DNA from: Pelobates cultripes
Taxonomy: Eukaryota > Chordata > Amphibia > Anura > Pelobatidae
Length of the DNA: 64,000 bases
Assembly (NCBI GenBank): GCA_933207985.1
Contig: OW240912.1
Location: 76,944,829 to 77,008,828 of the forward strand
Direction of reading: 5' to 3'
Shown here: positions 40,901 through 55,900 of the stretch, piece after piece
Position numbering within the stretch: the first letter of the stretch is position 1
How the letters are laid out: every line of letters starts with the position of its first letter
Notes under the pieces: model-generated
Seen by the model: only the letters and a program-made list of their open reading frames with translations
Databases searched by the model: none
Told to the model about the DNA's origin: nothing
Program-made: the position numbers and the translations under genes

Positions 40901-43900
40901 ACTTGTGCAGTGATTTAAAAATAAAAGTAGAAAAAGCTTGACGGGCGTTTCGGCACTTCTATCGGCCTTTGTCTGAGGCATAAGGCATACCACTGCTATA
41001 AATAGTGGCACATATTGTTAGATCTTCTCTCGAACACATTAGCAGAGTTTTCAGAGGTTTTACTATTAAAACAAATGGATGTCCTACGGACCTGTAACAT
41101 GTGCATTTTGACTTCCATGGATGTTTTCCCAACCCACGAAACATGCCCCGTGAACTTGATATCACAGTCAGGAGAAATAAGATGCTTCTGTAAATCTGAA
41201 AGAGTTAGTACAATGTGGTATTATGCCAGAAGCAGCAAAAAGTGAATGCAATTTAAATCTGAGATAGCTTTAAAAAAAAAAAAAAAAGTTGCTACTTCCA
41301 GTTTCTTAGTCGGAGTAACATACAATGGAGAGAAAGAAAAAAAAAGAAAGAAAAACAAAACCTTGGAGAGAAACAGGTAACGAGAAACAGCAAAACCAGA
41401 TGTGCCCAAAATAAAGATCCCCAGATGTTTTAAAACTACAGCTTACATGATGCTTTGACATTCTAAAAGCATTATGGGAGTTGTAGTTCTACAACATCTG
41501 TGGATCTACCTTTAGGGAACCCCCAAGCTAAACAATAGGTTTCTGATGTTGAGGTAATGTTTTGATAAAGGAGGGCCACACTGTCAAGTTTCTTGTCAAT
41601 TCCTCTAAAGCAGACATCTCAAACTTTGCCTCTCCCCCTCCCCCCAGATGTTGCTGAACTACAACTCCAATGATTCACTGGCCATTTCTTTCAAATAATT
41701 CTGTCAAACTATCTTGTGGCATTCTATTGACACGTCAGTGCTTCCTCCCCATTACAATGCATTCTGAAGTTTTTGGGATACACTGGACTGATGCTAGACC
41801 TTCCTCTATAAAAACCCTCACTTCCACTGGTACAGTGCCCATTTGTGATTCCCTGTTATCAGCATGTTCCTATTGCTCGTGGTCATTTAGATTAGATCTG
41901 GCTTGCTTTTTATATTTTTCATTCTCTGCTATGGCTGATGCCGCAGCCACAACAGTTTAGACGGAGCCTTAATTCATCATAATTATGATGTGATATCACT
42001 CACCTATTTTATCGACCAAGGCAGTGACAATTGATAAAGGAGTCTTGTCAGATTCAGCCTTTGTATGAGTATAACAAATGAGCACTACAGAAGACAAAAG
42101 ACAATCAATGGAACCAGTTATAGTAAGAGTAATTTGCACAAAACCATAATAAAAAGCTTTAACTCAAAAATCTGCAAAGATGCTCCAAGTTCGATTTCCT
42201 TTGAATGGTTTGGCACAATAATTAAAACTAATTAAGACTGAACAGGTTTATATGGGCACAGAAAAACAATGTACCTCTTTAAAATGCTATTCTGATACGA
42301 TTTGTATGTCGGCAAACACTACATATATGCACACACCAAGAGGATGTAGAAATTAAAATACTTAGCACAATAAAGATTGGCCTCTCACAGGATTTCCCAC
42401 TCCTGACACATCAAATACTTTTTATACGAGTTAATTGCAATAAAAATCTTTTTTTTTTTTTTTTTTTAACATGGAATAGAGAACGTTCGTCCCTATCTTT
42501 TGTGATATTAAGCCGGGAACAGACAAAAAGTATATGCAATTTAAAGCTGGAATAGCTAAAGAGAAATCCAACAAGAATGTTGCTACTTCAAGGTTCCTAG
42601 TCAGAGCAACACACACACATACATTTTTAGTGTGACATCAGGATCCATGCTGACTTGGCCCTTTACCCCACTCCCTCTAGCATGCAAGCTCATTTGAGCA
42701 GGGCCCCTTAACCCCTCTGTTCCTGTGCATCCAACTCATCCTGTTACAAATATGTTTGTTAGTCCACCAGTTGTATAGCGCTGTCAAATGTATTGGCACT
42801 TTATAAATGATAATAATTTTAAATCACCAGAGGATTAGAGATTTCTCTAGATTTCTGTCCCACCTAGTGGTTTGTGAGTGCAATATACAACTCTTATTGT
42901 GCTCTGTCACCTAAGCAGTGCTATGCTATGTCGTTTTGTTTGTTCTTTTATAGGTCGGCTGTACATCAATATGTTGTACATATACATAGCAGTGGACAAT
43001 CTTCCTACTTGAGCACACCTAGGGAGAGGTTTAACGTAAGTAATGCCTGAACATTAGATATAAAAATAAATACGCCTCTAAGTTGCTCTATAGAGCAAGT
43101 GTAGGTGAGAGGGAAAACTCTCAAATTAGGATAAGCAGTAGTGGCTTTCATACTACTCTACTGGATAAAACAAGCTCCCACTTAAAGCCAGAAATTGCAG
43201 GAAAAAAGAAAGTTATTAGATATCAAATATCAAAGAAAAAAATTGCAGTCTGTGTATAAAAAAAAATATGAAACATATTTGTTATACACAGACTGACGTT
43301 TTTAGAAACATAGAATGTGACGGCAGATAAGAACCATTCGGCCCATCTAGTCTGCCCAATTTTCTAAATACTTTCATTAGTCCCTGGCCTTATATTATAG
43401 TTAGGAAAGTCTTATGCCTATCCCACGCATGCTTAAACTCCTTTACTGTGTTAACCTCTACCACTTCAGCTGGAAGGCTATTCCATGCATCCACTACCCT
43501 CTCAGTAAAGTAATACTTCCTGATATTATTTTTAAACCTTTGTCCCTCTAATTTAAGACTATGTCCTCTTGTTGTGGTAGTTTTTCTTCTTTTAAATATA
43601 GTCTCCTCCTTTACTGTGTTGATTCCCTTTATATATTTAAATGTTTCTATCATATGCCCCCTGTCTCGTCTTTCCTCCAAGCTATACATGTTAAGATCCT
43701 TTAACCTTTTCTGGTAAGTTTTATCCAGCAATCCATGAACCAGTTTAGTAGTCCTTCTCTGAACCCTCTCTAAGGTATCAATATCCTTCTGAAGATACGG
43801 TCTCCAGTACTGTGTACAATACTCCAAGTGAGGTCTCACCAGTGTTCTGTACAATGGCATGAGCACTTCCCTCTTTCTACTGCTAATACCTCTCCCTATA

Positions 43901-46900
43901 CAACCAAGCATTCTGCTAGCATTTCCTGCTGCTCTATTACATTGTCTGCCTACCTTTAAGTCATCAGAAATAATCACCCCTAAATCCCTTTCCTCATATG
44001 TTGAGGTTAGGACTATCAAATATTCTGTACTCTGCCCTTGGGTTTTTACGTCCAAGATGCATTATCTTGCACTTATCCACATTAAATGTCAGTTGCCACA
44101 ATTCTGACCATTTTTCTAGTTTACCTAAATCATTTGTCATTTGGCTTATCCCTCCTGGAACATCAACCCTGTTACATATCTTAGTATCATCAGCAAAAAG
44201 ACATACCTTACCATCAAGACCTTCTGCAATATCACTAATAAAAATATTAAAGAGAATGGGTCCAAGTACAGATCCCTGAGGTACCCCACTGGTGACAAGT
44301 CCAAGCTTCGAATATATTCCATTAACTACAACCCTCTGTTGCCTGTCACTCAGCCACTGCCTTACCCATTCAACAATATTTGAATCCAAACTTAAAGATT
44401 GCAGTTTATTGATAAGCCTTCTATGTGCAACAGTGTCAAAAGCCTCCTTGACAGCCTCAGCCAATCCTATGGGAAAGCATTGATATTGGCTTTGATCAAC
44501 ACTTCTGATGATGTTAGCCAAGCAGGTAGATCAAGGGCACAGCCAACAGCAACAGACTGGAATAAAAGTAAGATTTTACTACATTTAGGAGTGTAAGGGG
44601 GGCAGGATTGCTAGATGGTGTTTATAATGCATGTTTGTGTTCCTGACCCTATAGTGCTAATTTAAAGGCTGTAGAAGACTTGTATGTTGGTAAAGGTTAG
44701 GGGATAGGATGTAATTGTTTTAATGGAGCCTAGATAAAATTAGGTAAATGTCTTGAAAAACTATAAGGACAGCAGATAGCATAAATATTTTACCTCCCAG
44801 GCTGTCCAAGTCTTCCAGGATTCTCCCAAACCTATAAAAGTGAAACATCAAAATGATTACAATTTCCACCTCTTCAACGAATACACAACAGACAAAAACC
44901 CAAAACAAAACACGTTTTTATCAAATATTTGGCACATGTGTTTGTTTCCTTGGCAATTTTAGATTTTATAAAACACCACTGCAAGGCTCAAGTCTTTGAA
45001 TGTAAGTTTGTTCTCTAAATAATTGGTATTCTGCATCATATTAAAGGGACACTATAGTTACTAAAACAACTTGAGCTTAATGAAGCAGTTTTTGTGTATA
45101 GATCGTTCCTCTTTCACTGCTCAATTCTCTGCCATTTAGGAGTTAAATCACTTTTGTTTCTAATTATTCAGTCCTAGCCACATCGTGCATGAAAACAAAA
45201 TGGTTTCATTTTCAATAAGATATAACTTACTGTAAAAGTTTATATCTGCTCTGTAAATTGAACTTCAATTACACACAGGAAGCACCCACAGAGTCTAGCA
45301 AGCTATTAACAGAGGAGATATGAAATGTTAAATTAAACATAATTCGCAATAAAGGAAGTATAAACATTAGATGTCTCTTTCCAGGAAGTATTTAGGAGGG
45401 TTGTGTAAGTCACATGTAGGAAGATGTGGCTAGGCCTGCATTAACAAAGTGAGTTCACCCCTAAATGGCAGAGAATTGAGCAGTGAGGCTGCAGGGACAT
45501 GATCTATACACAAAACTGATTCATTAAGCTAAAGTTATTTTGGTGACTATAGTGTCCTTTTAATTGTACTATATGAAATATTGCAAGTGGTTAATGGTTT
45601 TGGTTTTTAATTTCCCTCTACCATGTAAGTTTTTTTGTATTATATTTGTTTTACGCTGTATGCTTTTATTGTTTGTTACGAGTCTGGTAATTTTCTCAAT
45701 AAAAGGTCAATACCCTTTTTAAAACACAATGAATGCTACCATGCTCTTTTTGCTGGTTTTTGTTCTTTGTGTGTGTAGTGCATCCCTAGAAGTAGGATCT
45801 GATATGAAAAGTTTTTTTTATTGCGGGAATGTACCACATGAACTAATTATTGGCATCAAAGGGGTTAACAGTTTTGTGTTGAACAGTGTTGCCCCCTACT
45901 GGCAGGCATATTGCTCTACCTCACATTGTTGTACACATTCAGATACTTTTCTCTCAGTTGTGGCTGACTACCAAGTGGCAATGAGACTTCGATGTAGCTG
46001 TCTTTCATTTTCCGTGCTGGGAGGTCTTCTTGCTTCTTAGCCAGCAGGGACTGTAGAGACTTTCTTTCCTCCATGGCCTGTACATGATCACTATGAAAAA
46101 TTATGTAACATATAAGCAGGTTAATACATACAGCACAGTTTCTCTAGTTTTTATTAAGCAAATAATTGAATTAACAGATCATTCCAGCCACATATCTACA
46201 GTATCAATGGCACTCATTCTTCCTGTAGTACAGCAAGGACAAAAGAGTTGCTGTGTGGAACTAAACATCAGAGACAAGTATCCTCCACCCCCATCCAATT
46301 GTACAGCGCTGCAGAATTTGTTGGCGCTTTATAAATAAAATTATTATTTAATTATATGGAAACATCTATTGTGAACCTCATTTTTGCACAATGCTATCTT
46401 TATTGAAAACAGAGACAAACGCACAATCTGTATTCAGTTTTCAGAAACCCAAAACGCCAATTATTTTTATCTAACATATTACTGAACTTTCCCACAAGCT
46501 AGCAAAACCACGGAACTGTAAAATGTGATAAAGCGGACTACAAACTAATGAAGAAAAGATCTTACACTACAAAAGATCTTACACTAAAAATCACACACAC
46601 ACACACACAACACCAATATAGACTGCTCTTGAGGGAGCTAACCATTAACAGGTCTGTACAAAATTTATTTGGTCATTCATTAATACTTCTGGACAAAATA
46701 TTCTACATGATTATCAAATATTAAATTTCTGATATGTCTACAACAATTGTGTATGTGTTGGAAAATACTTTATTACTGAATGAAACTGCAGTATTAAATC
46801 GGTTTCATTTAATTAGCTTGCAAAGCACATGAAATCATCACTGAAAATTACATTTATTACTGGTAATATCTTGGGGAAGAGGCAGCTTCCTAGCAAAAGG

Positions 46901-49900
46901 TTTACTTAATATCAGAAAAGATGCATACATTTTGTTATTGAATGTTCTGTATCTCCAACTTTACATTAGTTCTAAGTATATACAGTATATAAAAGCAGAT
47001 CCAAGTAGTAGGTTTATTATTTTATTTGCAATTCTAATTTGGAATTTTGGCATTTAATGATGGATTTTCTTCTTTGTAAGCAATGTAAGAATATTACATT
47101 GCTTTGGCAAATAGGTTTCAGAACATTTTCCTAATTTGAGCTCACACAATCTAAAAATGGAAGAATAACATTCAGCTTGTAAAATCTAGCAACGATAAGC
47201 AAATTGTAAACTCAATAGGCACGTCTACTTATAATATAAGTATTCAATAATTTTATTAACACCATTTATATAGCGCCAACAGATTCCGTAGTGCTTTACC
47301 ATATTATTAGAGGGGGGATTTAACTATAAATAGGACTATTACAAGAAAACTTACAGGAACGATAGGTTGAAGAGGACCCTGCTCAAACAATAAGGTGGGA
47401 GTAAAGTAGAGCTGGAGTAGAGAATAGAGTGCTGCCCTTTAGGAGAGAGCAAGAGACAGGTATGTAAGGTAGAGGTTAGTCTGGAAGGCCATAAGCTTTC
47501 CTAAAGAGATGGGTTTTAAGGCACTTCTTAAACAATTGAAGACTAGTGGAGAGCCTGATGGCGGTAGGCAGGCTATTCCATAGGAAGGGAGCCGCCCGCA
47601 AAAAGTCCTGCAAGCATGAGTTGGCCGTAGGCGAGCAGCAAACCGGAGGTGGTCACGGACAGAGCAGAGAGACCGAGAAGGGGCATACCTATGGATCTGT
47701 GGAGATCTAAGAGGGGCTAGAATTGTTCAGTGCTTTATAGGTATGGGTTAGCACTTTGAATTGACTCCTATAGGATACAGGAAGCCAATGTAAGGACTGA
47801 CAGAGGGGTGATGTGTGAGAGGACCGACTAGAGAGTAAAATCCGTCTGGTGGCAGCATTCATTACATACTGTAGAGGGGCAATACGGTTTTGGGAAGACC
47901 AATCAGGAAATGGTTAAAATAATCCATGCATGAAATTACAAGAGCATGGACAAGCTTCTTGGTAGCATCTTGCGTAAGAAAGGGCCGGATGCGGGCTATG
48001 TTTTTAATGGAATCTAGAGGATTTGGCAACATACTGTATGTGAGGCTCAAAGGTGAGGCCAGAGTCAAGTATGACACCAAGACAGCGCGCTTCTAAGGAT
48101 GTACTTATGTCGATACCACTAACTTAAAGACATACAATGAGCTTAAAGGTGTGAGAAATATAGTGTGCTATTTAAAACATGTTATTTTCTATTTAATGTG
48201 TGACATGCTTTTCAGGATGTTTAGTGTGTAATAAGCTAAGAGACGCGATCTAATTTTACAATGAAAGGTCATTTGCATGGAATGGAGCATTTTAGTTACA
48301 AAGAAAGGTTAAAAAATTTAAATCTCTTTAGTTTGGAAAAACGGCACCTCAGAGGGGATATGATAACATTATACAAATATATTCGGGGGTAGTACAAACC
48401 ATTATCAGGAAATCTATTCATAAACAGGGCTATACATAGGACACGAGGTCACACATTTAGGCTTGACGAAAGGAGATTTCATCTAAGGCAAAGAAAAGGT
48501 TTTTTTTACAGTTAGGGTAATAAGGATATGGAATTCTCTGCCTGAAGAGGTGGTTTTATCAGAGTCCATACAGATGTTTAACCCCTTGAGGACCGAGGAC
48601 GGTTCAGGACCGTCATCGGCATTTTTGCGTTGCCGACCGATGACGGTCCTGAACCGTCCTAACGGTCAGAGCTACTTACCTGATCGCCGTCGTTCCCCCG
48701 GCGGCGATCAGCGTGGCTCCTGTTGTGGGGAGACTGCCTGCAGCCCAGACAGTCTCCCCACGGCAGATTAGGACCCCTGTGGCCATGTGATCGCTTAACA
48801 CAGCGATCACATGGTCACAATAGGTGTCCATGTGTCTGCCTGCAGGGGGACTGTCTGTGCTGACAGGCAGTCTCCCTGCTAGTGTAAAATCATAAAAAAA
48901 AAAATAAAGTTAATGTTAATAAAAAATAAATAAATAATTATATATGTGTATATATGATATATAGACATATATTATATCTATATAATATGTCTATATATCA
49001 TATATATATATATATATATATATATAATGTCATACTAAGTGTATTTTTATATTAATATGTACTTATATTAATATAAAAATACACTTATAATTAAATTACA
49101 CACGTATATATATAATATATAATAACTATATATTTATTATAAAATATAAATAATAAGTAATTTAAATTAAATAAAAAATTTTTTAAATAATAAATTAAAA
49201 AAAATTATATAGCTATATGAAATTTTATTCTAACTATTTTAAAATTAATATTTATATCAAAATACACTTAGAATGAATTTGTATATATATCTATGTATAT
49301 AAAAATAAATAAAAATAAGAAGAAATATACATACGCCCATATACAAAATTACATAAATAATTATATAAATATACACGTAGACTTCAAATATATAAATATG
49401 CATATATTTAAATTCTACGTGCGTATTTATGTAATATTTTTACATAATTCAGTAATTTTATTGATTGCAATTTGAGGGACCTGCCTGCCAACCCAGGCCG
49501 AAATTCCAGAGAATTTAATTTGCTAGCACTGTATTTTACCCTGTAACGTTCTACGACACCCTAAAACCTGTACATTACTGTTTTACTCGGGAGACTTGCT
49601 GAACACAAATATTAGTGATTCAAAACAGTAAAACATATCACAGCGATGATATTGTCAGTGAAAGTTACTTTTTTGCATTTTTCACACACAAACAGCACTT
49701 TTACTGATGATATAATTGTTGGGATACGTTATCCAGTTTTTAAACACTAATATTTGTGTTCAGCGATGTCTCCCGAGTAAAACAGTACCCCCTATGTACA
49801 GGTTTTATAGCATTTTTGAAAGTTACAAGGTCAAATATATGGGTCAAATATTTTTACATTGAAAATGGCCAGGTTGGTTACGTTGCCTTTGAGGGCGTAT

Positions 49901-52900
49901 GGTAGCCCAGGAATGAGAATTACCCCCATGATGGCATACCATTTGCAAAAGAAGACAACCCAAGGTATTGCAAATGGGGTATGTCCAGTCTTTTTTAGTA
50001 ACCACTTGGTCACAAACACTGTCCAAAATTAGCGTTCAATTTAGTTTTTTTACTTTTTTCACACACAAACAAATATGAATGCTTACTTTGGTCAGTGTTT
50101 TCGACTAAGTGGCTACTAAAAAAGACTGGACATACCCCATATTGAATACCCTGGGTTGTCTACTTTAAAAAAAAATATGTACATGTGGGGTGTTATTCAG
50201 AGATTTATGAGAGATAATAGTTTTACAATGTCACTATTGATAAATTTTTAAAATGTATGTTTTGAAACGGCAATATTCTACTTGTACCTATAGCCCTATA
50301 ACATGCAAAAAAAAAGCAAAAAAGCATGTAAACACTAGGTATTTTTAAACTCAGGACAAAATTTTGAATCTATTTAGCAGTTTTTTTAATTCGCTTTTGT
50401 AGATGAGTAAAAGATTTTTCAAGTAAAAGTCAAAAAACATGTATTTTTTTTCAATTTTTCATCATATTTTTTTATTTTTTTTAAATTAAAATACATGAGA
50501 TTATATAAATAATGGTATGTAAAGAAAGCCCCTTTTGTCCTGAAAAAAACAATATATAATTTGTATAGGAACAGTAAATGAGAGAGCGGAAAATTACAGC
50601 CAAACACAAACACCACAAAAGTGTAAAAATATGCCTGGTCGCAAATGTACAACATCGCAAAAACAGTCCAGTCCTTAAGGGGTTAAACTGAAATTGGATA
50701 AATACTTGCAAATACACAACATACAGGGATATAATTTCTAATTAGTGGGGTAATAGCTGCTTGATCCAAGGAGACTCTGGCCTCACCTCACTGCTATTTT
50801 GGGGTCAAGAAGGAATTTATTCCTAGTTTGTTGCAAAATTGGAAGCGCTTCAGACTAGGTTTTTTGCCTTCTCTTGGATCACCAGCAAATTGTGAGGAAG
50901 GCTGAACTCGATGGACGCAAGTCTCTTTTCAGCTATGTAACTATATCAGAAGAGGTTGTCAAAGGTTACAGCATAGAGGACTTCTTTAGATTTTGGGAAC
51001 AAGCATTTCAAGTTTTTATACTAAATACTATATACCAACAGATTTGTGAGAAAGGGTGTTGAGACTTCCCATAGACTGTCTATGAGGAAAATTCAGCGTC
51101 TCCATGTAGAGCGTGGGGACGCTGAACGGCAGGGCTACTTACTGTGCAGCCCTGAGCCAGAAAGCCCCTCCAGTGGCCATGTATAGTATGCCCTTAACTC
51201 CTAAATGGCAGAGTTGAGCAGTGAGACTGCAACAGTATGATCTATACACTAAAAGCCAACGTTGTTTTGATACTTAGTGTCCCTTTAAGGCTCGTTAGAC
51301 TGAGCTCAGAAATTAGATTGGATGGCTGATTGAACACTGCTGCCAGTAGGACATGAAGCCCTGAGGTTTCAATAGAGATGTAAAGTGTTTGAAATAACAC
51401 AGATTTCTTGCTTGCACAACATTTCTCAGAATTTGCCAAAAGATAATTCCAGCATGTTATTTTATCTCTGACCAAGATGCCCATGGCTGTGCCTTATTCA
51501 CATCCTTAGCTTGATATACTGTATAGGTCACAGTTGAGTGTTAACGGAAAAAAATACAAGCACTATAAAGTCTTTTCATGTATTCATAATGAATACGAAA
51601 AAAAATTAGCAAAGCGTTTGAACATTCTGTTGGACATTATTAATTCAGCATATTCTACATTTAAAACTAATATGATTTTTATTTTCCTTCATTATAATGC
51701 TCTGTGTTTTATTAAAAACTGCTGTTAAGGGCGAGGATTTTGTTCACATGACTGGTTTTTAGCATCATACTATCGTCATCACAGATGAACGTTATATAAC
51801 ACAAAGGAAAACCAGCTACATATTAATGAAACGTGTTTAAAAAAATAAAATAAACTGAACTCCGTATGCAATGATATATGGCGTGGTCCTAATTTTCTTA
51901 CGTTAGCTAACCTAATGTTTTCATAAAGTAGGGGAACTTATGTAAAACCTGCAGAATTTAGCTCCACCTTCAGGAAACAAACATCTGAAGTCAGTAGAAA
52001 AACCTAGGATTTACCGTATACAGCAATACGTACAGCTTTGCAATGACTTGTGTCAGTGTGCATACTGAATGAGAGAGAAAATTAAGTTTCAGCAATTCCA
52101 CTGCATATGCCATTGCTCACAGCCTGTACATCTTAACTGAAGAGTACACATACCCTTGTACCAAGTTTTCCCTGTCCTATTATATGTCGAATTAGAAATC
52201 CAAAGCTCAATAAGATCTGGGAGCATCAGAGAAACATTAAAATTCCCTGCAATTACAGACACTTAACAGCATAAGGAGAAATTATACTCTGCATGGTAGT
52301 GAAAAAAACTGTAAGCGCTATGCAACAGTGACCCACCCTGTGTCCATAGGTATTGCATGCTTATCCCCACTGTACAGTAATTTGAATATACAGGCACTAT
52401 ATCGACAATAATTACAGTGTATTTATGACTACTTCACATCCATCACTATAACGTAAACTACTAGGAAGAACGGTTAACATTATACAAATAACATGTATTC
52501 ATATTAACTATACCTTCAGTTTCCACAGAAAGCGATTTGAAAGAATTTCACATGCGCCGCTGAAGTAACTAGTGTACATGTAATTTTAAATATCAAAAAC
52601 AAAAAAATATATCTAAATTTCTATGGCAAATAAGGGCAGTTTGTTTGCAAATTAACTGTACCTCCAGTTTGTAGAAGCTCCCACTATAGCCCTCAATGTA
52701 TCACGCACTGAAATAAAAGCAGAGCAAACAGGGTTATGCGTAAGGAGGACAGATAATTCTTGCAACAAATAGGATAAAAGTCTATGATAATCAGAACAGA
52801 GGGAATGACAGATAGGAAAAAAAAAAGACAGCTCCCCAGCTGTCTATGTAGCAAACATGAAACTTATTACCAAGATGCCAAAATAAGCCATAGGTGCATT

Positions 52901-55900
52901 GTCAAAGAATTTAAAAAGGGACACCATAACAACTGCATGACAATTAAGTTATGGTGTGAGGAGGTAACTTACCTGAAGGGATTAACAAATGGTCTAACCC
53001 AGAAGTCTGTCCCAATTGCTATATCCCTTTAAATTATATAAAAAATAAAAATATATTTTAAAGAAGTCTATATAATTTCTTCAGATGGGCCTAACACTGA
53101 TTGATGGCTTTGGAAATATAAGATATTAAAACGCTAGAATACATGATCAAGGAAGAAATCAGCTTGACCAGCAAAATCCGCAGAAGAAAACAAAACAAAA
53201 AAAACAACGTGTTAAAATGGGATATAATATGGGATAAAATGGGATATAAGTATAATAAAACTGTACTGAAAATGCATATTTAAATATGTTTACAGTATTT
53301 CATTTATAAATGGAAGGTATGAAAAGATATAAAATAAATAGTTTGGAAAAAATGCTAAAAAACAACTTTCTAATGATTTATTCCTCCTCCCACCCACCAA
53401 TTATCTAGACCCACATGGCTAAAGAGTGAAACAAAACCTATTTAAGAGACTTTGGGGCATATGTCAGACGATTCTATTTTAAGATTGAGGCAGAAATTAG
53501 CAGATTAATTTGCTGATGGAAGTGTAAAGGATGTTGTCTGCACTAGTACTCTCAGACTTGATCAATGTCTCACTCGGCATCTTTATAAATGCCAGAACGC
53601 TGCGCAAATTATATCGCCATACTACGGTCCTTGTGTAAAGGTCACAATGAATTAAATAGCTACCCTTGCTTTCTCAAAAATAGCACTGTTTCAGTCATTA
53701 GCCAAGGAGTTCTTTTTCTGTAGCATAATAAAGGCACAGCCTTTATCAAAAGCCCCCATGCAAGAAAAGGCTCTTGTTTAGCAGACATGCAGCTGAAATG
53801 CAGTTTTGCCGATGAGCACCGCAATCCACCATTGTCTTGGCATTTGTGCTGCGATCTAGTGCTTCTAAAGGAAGGAAATGTATCACAGGTTACATTGTGA
53901 GAAGTAAACCAAAAACAAATAATTCTAGACGAGTGATAAGGTCACAGTGACCATAATAACCTAAATGAGTACCATAAGCACTGCACTGAGCTCTTGTGTG
54001 GGCATTTCTCACTTGTTCTTGTCAAATCACTTGGAAACAATTGGAAGAAATACAGGGCTCTCCATGATGTCCAGAGATCTCCCCACCTCTGCTGCATTGT
54101 TAATGGACGGCACATGGATGATAGAGCTGGGCACTGGCTTACCACTATATGAAACGGTTGTCTAAGTTGTCCAACATTGGTAGGCTATAATAGACCGCAA
54201 GCGGGGGAGAAAGTGTATCTGCGTTGTCTGAGTGGTAGGTAAGGGGATGGGCTTTGTGTGCTTAGACCGGATTTACATCACAATCTTCATACCCAGGCTA
54301 CGTGATGTTTGTGCTCCCATTAAAGAAGACATGGACTGCTCAACTTTGCTTTCACTGAGCACCACAATTATGGAACAACATCCCAGACACATTTAAATCT
54401 TGCTCCACTCTAAAATAATTTAAGAGATCCCCGTCAACATCTCAGTACAGAATGCACATGTAATCATGGTTAATTATATATTTTTTTAACTTTTTCTGCA
54501 TTAAATATGTATGTCTATTTTAATATTACTTTGTCTTTTTAATTTTATACTGTACCCTATTGTAACACTGCAAGGTTGGTGGACCCAGGACATACTTGAA
54601 AACGAGAGAAACCTCAATGTATTCTTCCTGACAAAATATTATATAAATAAATTGTTCCGTCTCATGCCATTTGTTACATCAGCTGACACTCATGGACCAC
54701 GAGAGCCCAATGACTCAACCAGCAGGTGACAGTAGCTATTGCAAGTGATGATCCAGCAGTCTGCACTTGGTGATCCTTTGTTTGTATGCTCCAGGGCTTG
54801 CTTCTATCTGCTTGTCATACCAATTCCCCTACAACCTGTGTTTTCAAAGAAGGTAGAACCCCTGCTTTTGTAGAACTAGATTTCCCATGATGTTTTGCAG
54901 CCCTACACTGTTGATCAATTTTGTTTTTCTAACCTGAGGTTCCAACTTGCCAGTTATTCTACTTTTCCTCTATACATATCTTAGTTGCCTGAAACAAGAT
55001 ACTTTTTTATTGTTTAGTTATTGTTTTAGGGTTTTTTGTTTGTTTGTTTTTTTAATTCAAAGTGTATGGAACCTTAAATAAAAAGCATGTCTTCCAGGTG
55101 AAAACTGTACTCTGTGCGCGCCCGTGCGTGCGATATCCCTTGTTCATTTGACACAGCTCCTGCTTTAGTGAATAACCCCAAAAAATATTTAATCAGTAAT
55201 GCAATAATTACTTTCACATTTTTGATTCAAGTTACTTTATTACCTATTTTATGAGCACATTATACAAGTAAAAGGACAGGCTAAGCACTATGATCACTGC
55301 AGCTTGCCGAAGTGGTTATGGTGCAGAGAGTCTTTGTGTCCATCCCCCAGTTTTTTCTGAAACCATCTTAAAACAGCTTGGCAAACAGAAAAAAAAGTGC
55401 TCTTTTGGCAACCAAGGCCTAGTACCTACACAGACAAAACAAGTTTCAAGCATACCCTAGCTATCAGCCTCACTTTTTCTTTTTTCTTTTTTTATTAAAT
55501 AGAACTGAAGGAAGTTCACCCAAAGAACCCATGCACTATTACCACTTCAATAAACTGTAGGGTCCCTTTAATTTGTCGGTATTTTTCTTATACTTTTTTT
55601 TTTAAATAAATATAACAATTTGCACAGATACTAGTGAATTTAAAGGCAGAGAGAAGCACATTTGCAAAATTGCATTCTAGAATTTATACAAAATTATCGA
55701 GTTGTGAAAATGGCAAAGCTTGCTTGGTGATGATTGCTTGAATGCTGGCGCTTGCCATGCAGACATAGAAAGCCTGTAAAGTTATTTTGAAAGTGAAAAG
55801 CGCGTGGTCAATTAAACGGTGATAGCACATGTTTATTGGAATTTATGTGGGCCCTATGACAAACGAGGAAACAAACAGCGCAATCTGAGTTTAACAAGCA

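Larger units (their letters stand above)
48255..50960 (+). pseudogene. LINE C-terminal fragment split by a TTAA element
   Basis: 48255-48581 encodes [40 protein letters not shown] and a [12 protein letters not shown] end. 50683-50960 resumes with [12 protein letters not shown] sequence, [40 protein letters not shown]. Removing 48582-50682 and one TTAA restores the reading across the junction, so the LINE is older than the element inside it. Confidence 0.88.

Noticed and set aside
43390..44521. Host gene encoding a 175-221 residue protein
   Set aside because: The sequence is a LINE reverse transcriptase remnant (PQGSVLG, FADDTK) with a frameshift, and sister fragments lie elsewhere in the window.
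53942..54165. Possible exon near 54.0 kb
   Set aside because: Readings of 66-67 residues occur on both strands without matching ACOT9, whose phase already joins across this intron; no splice-compatible conserved segment was seen.
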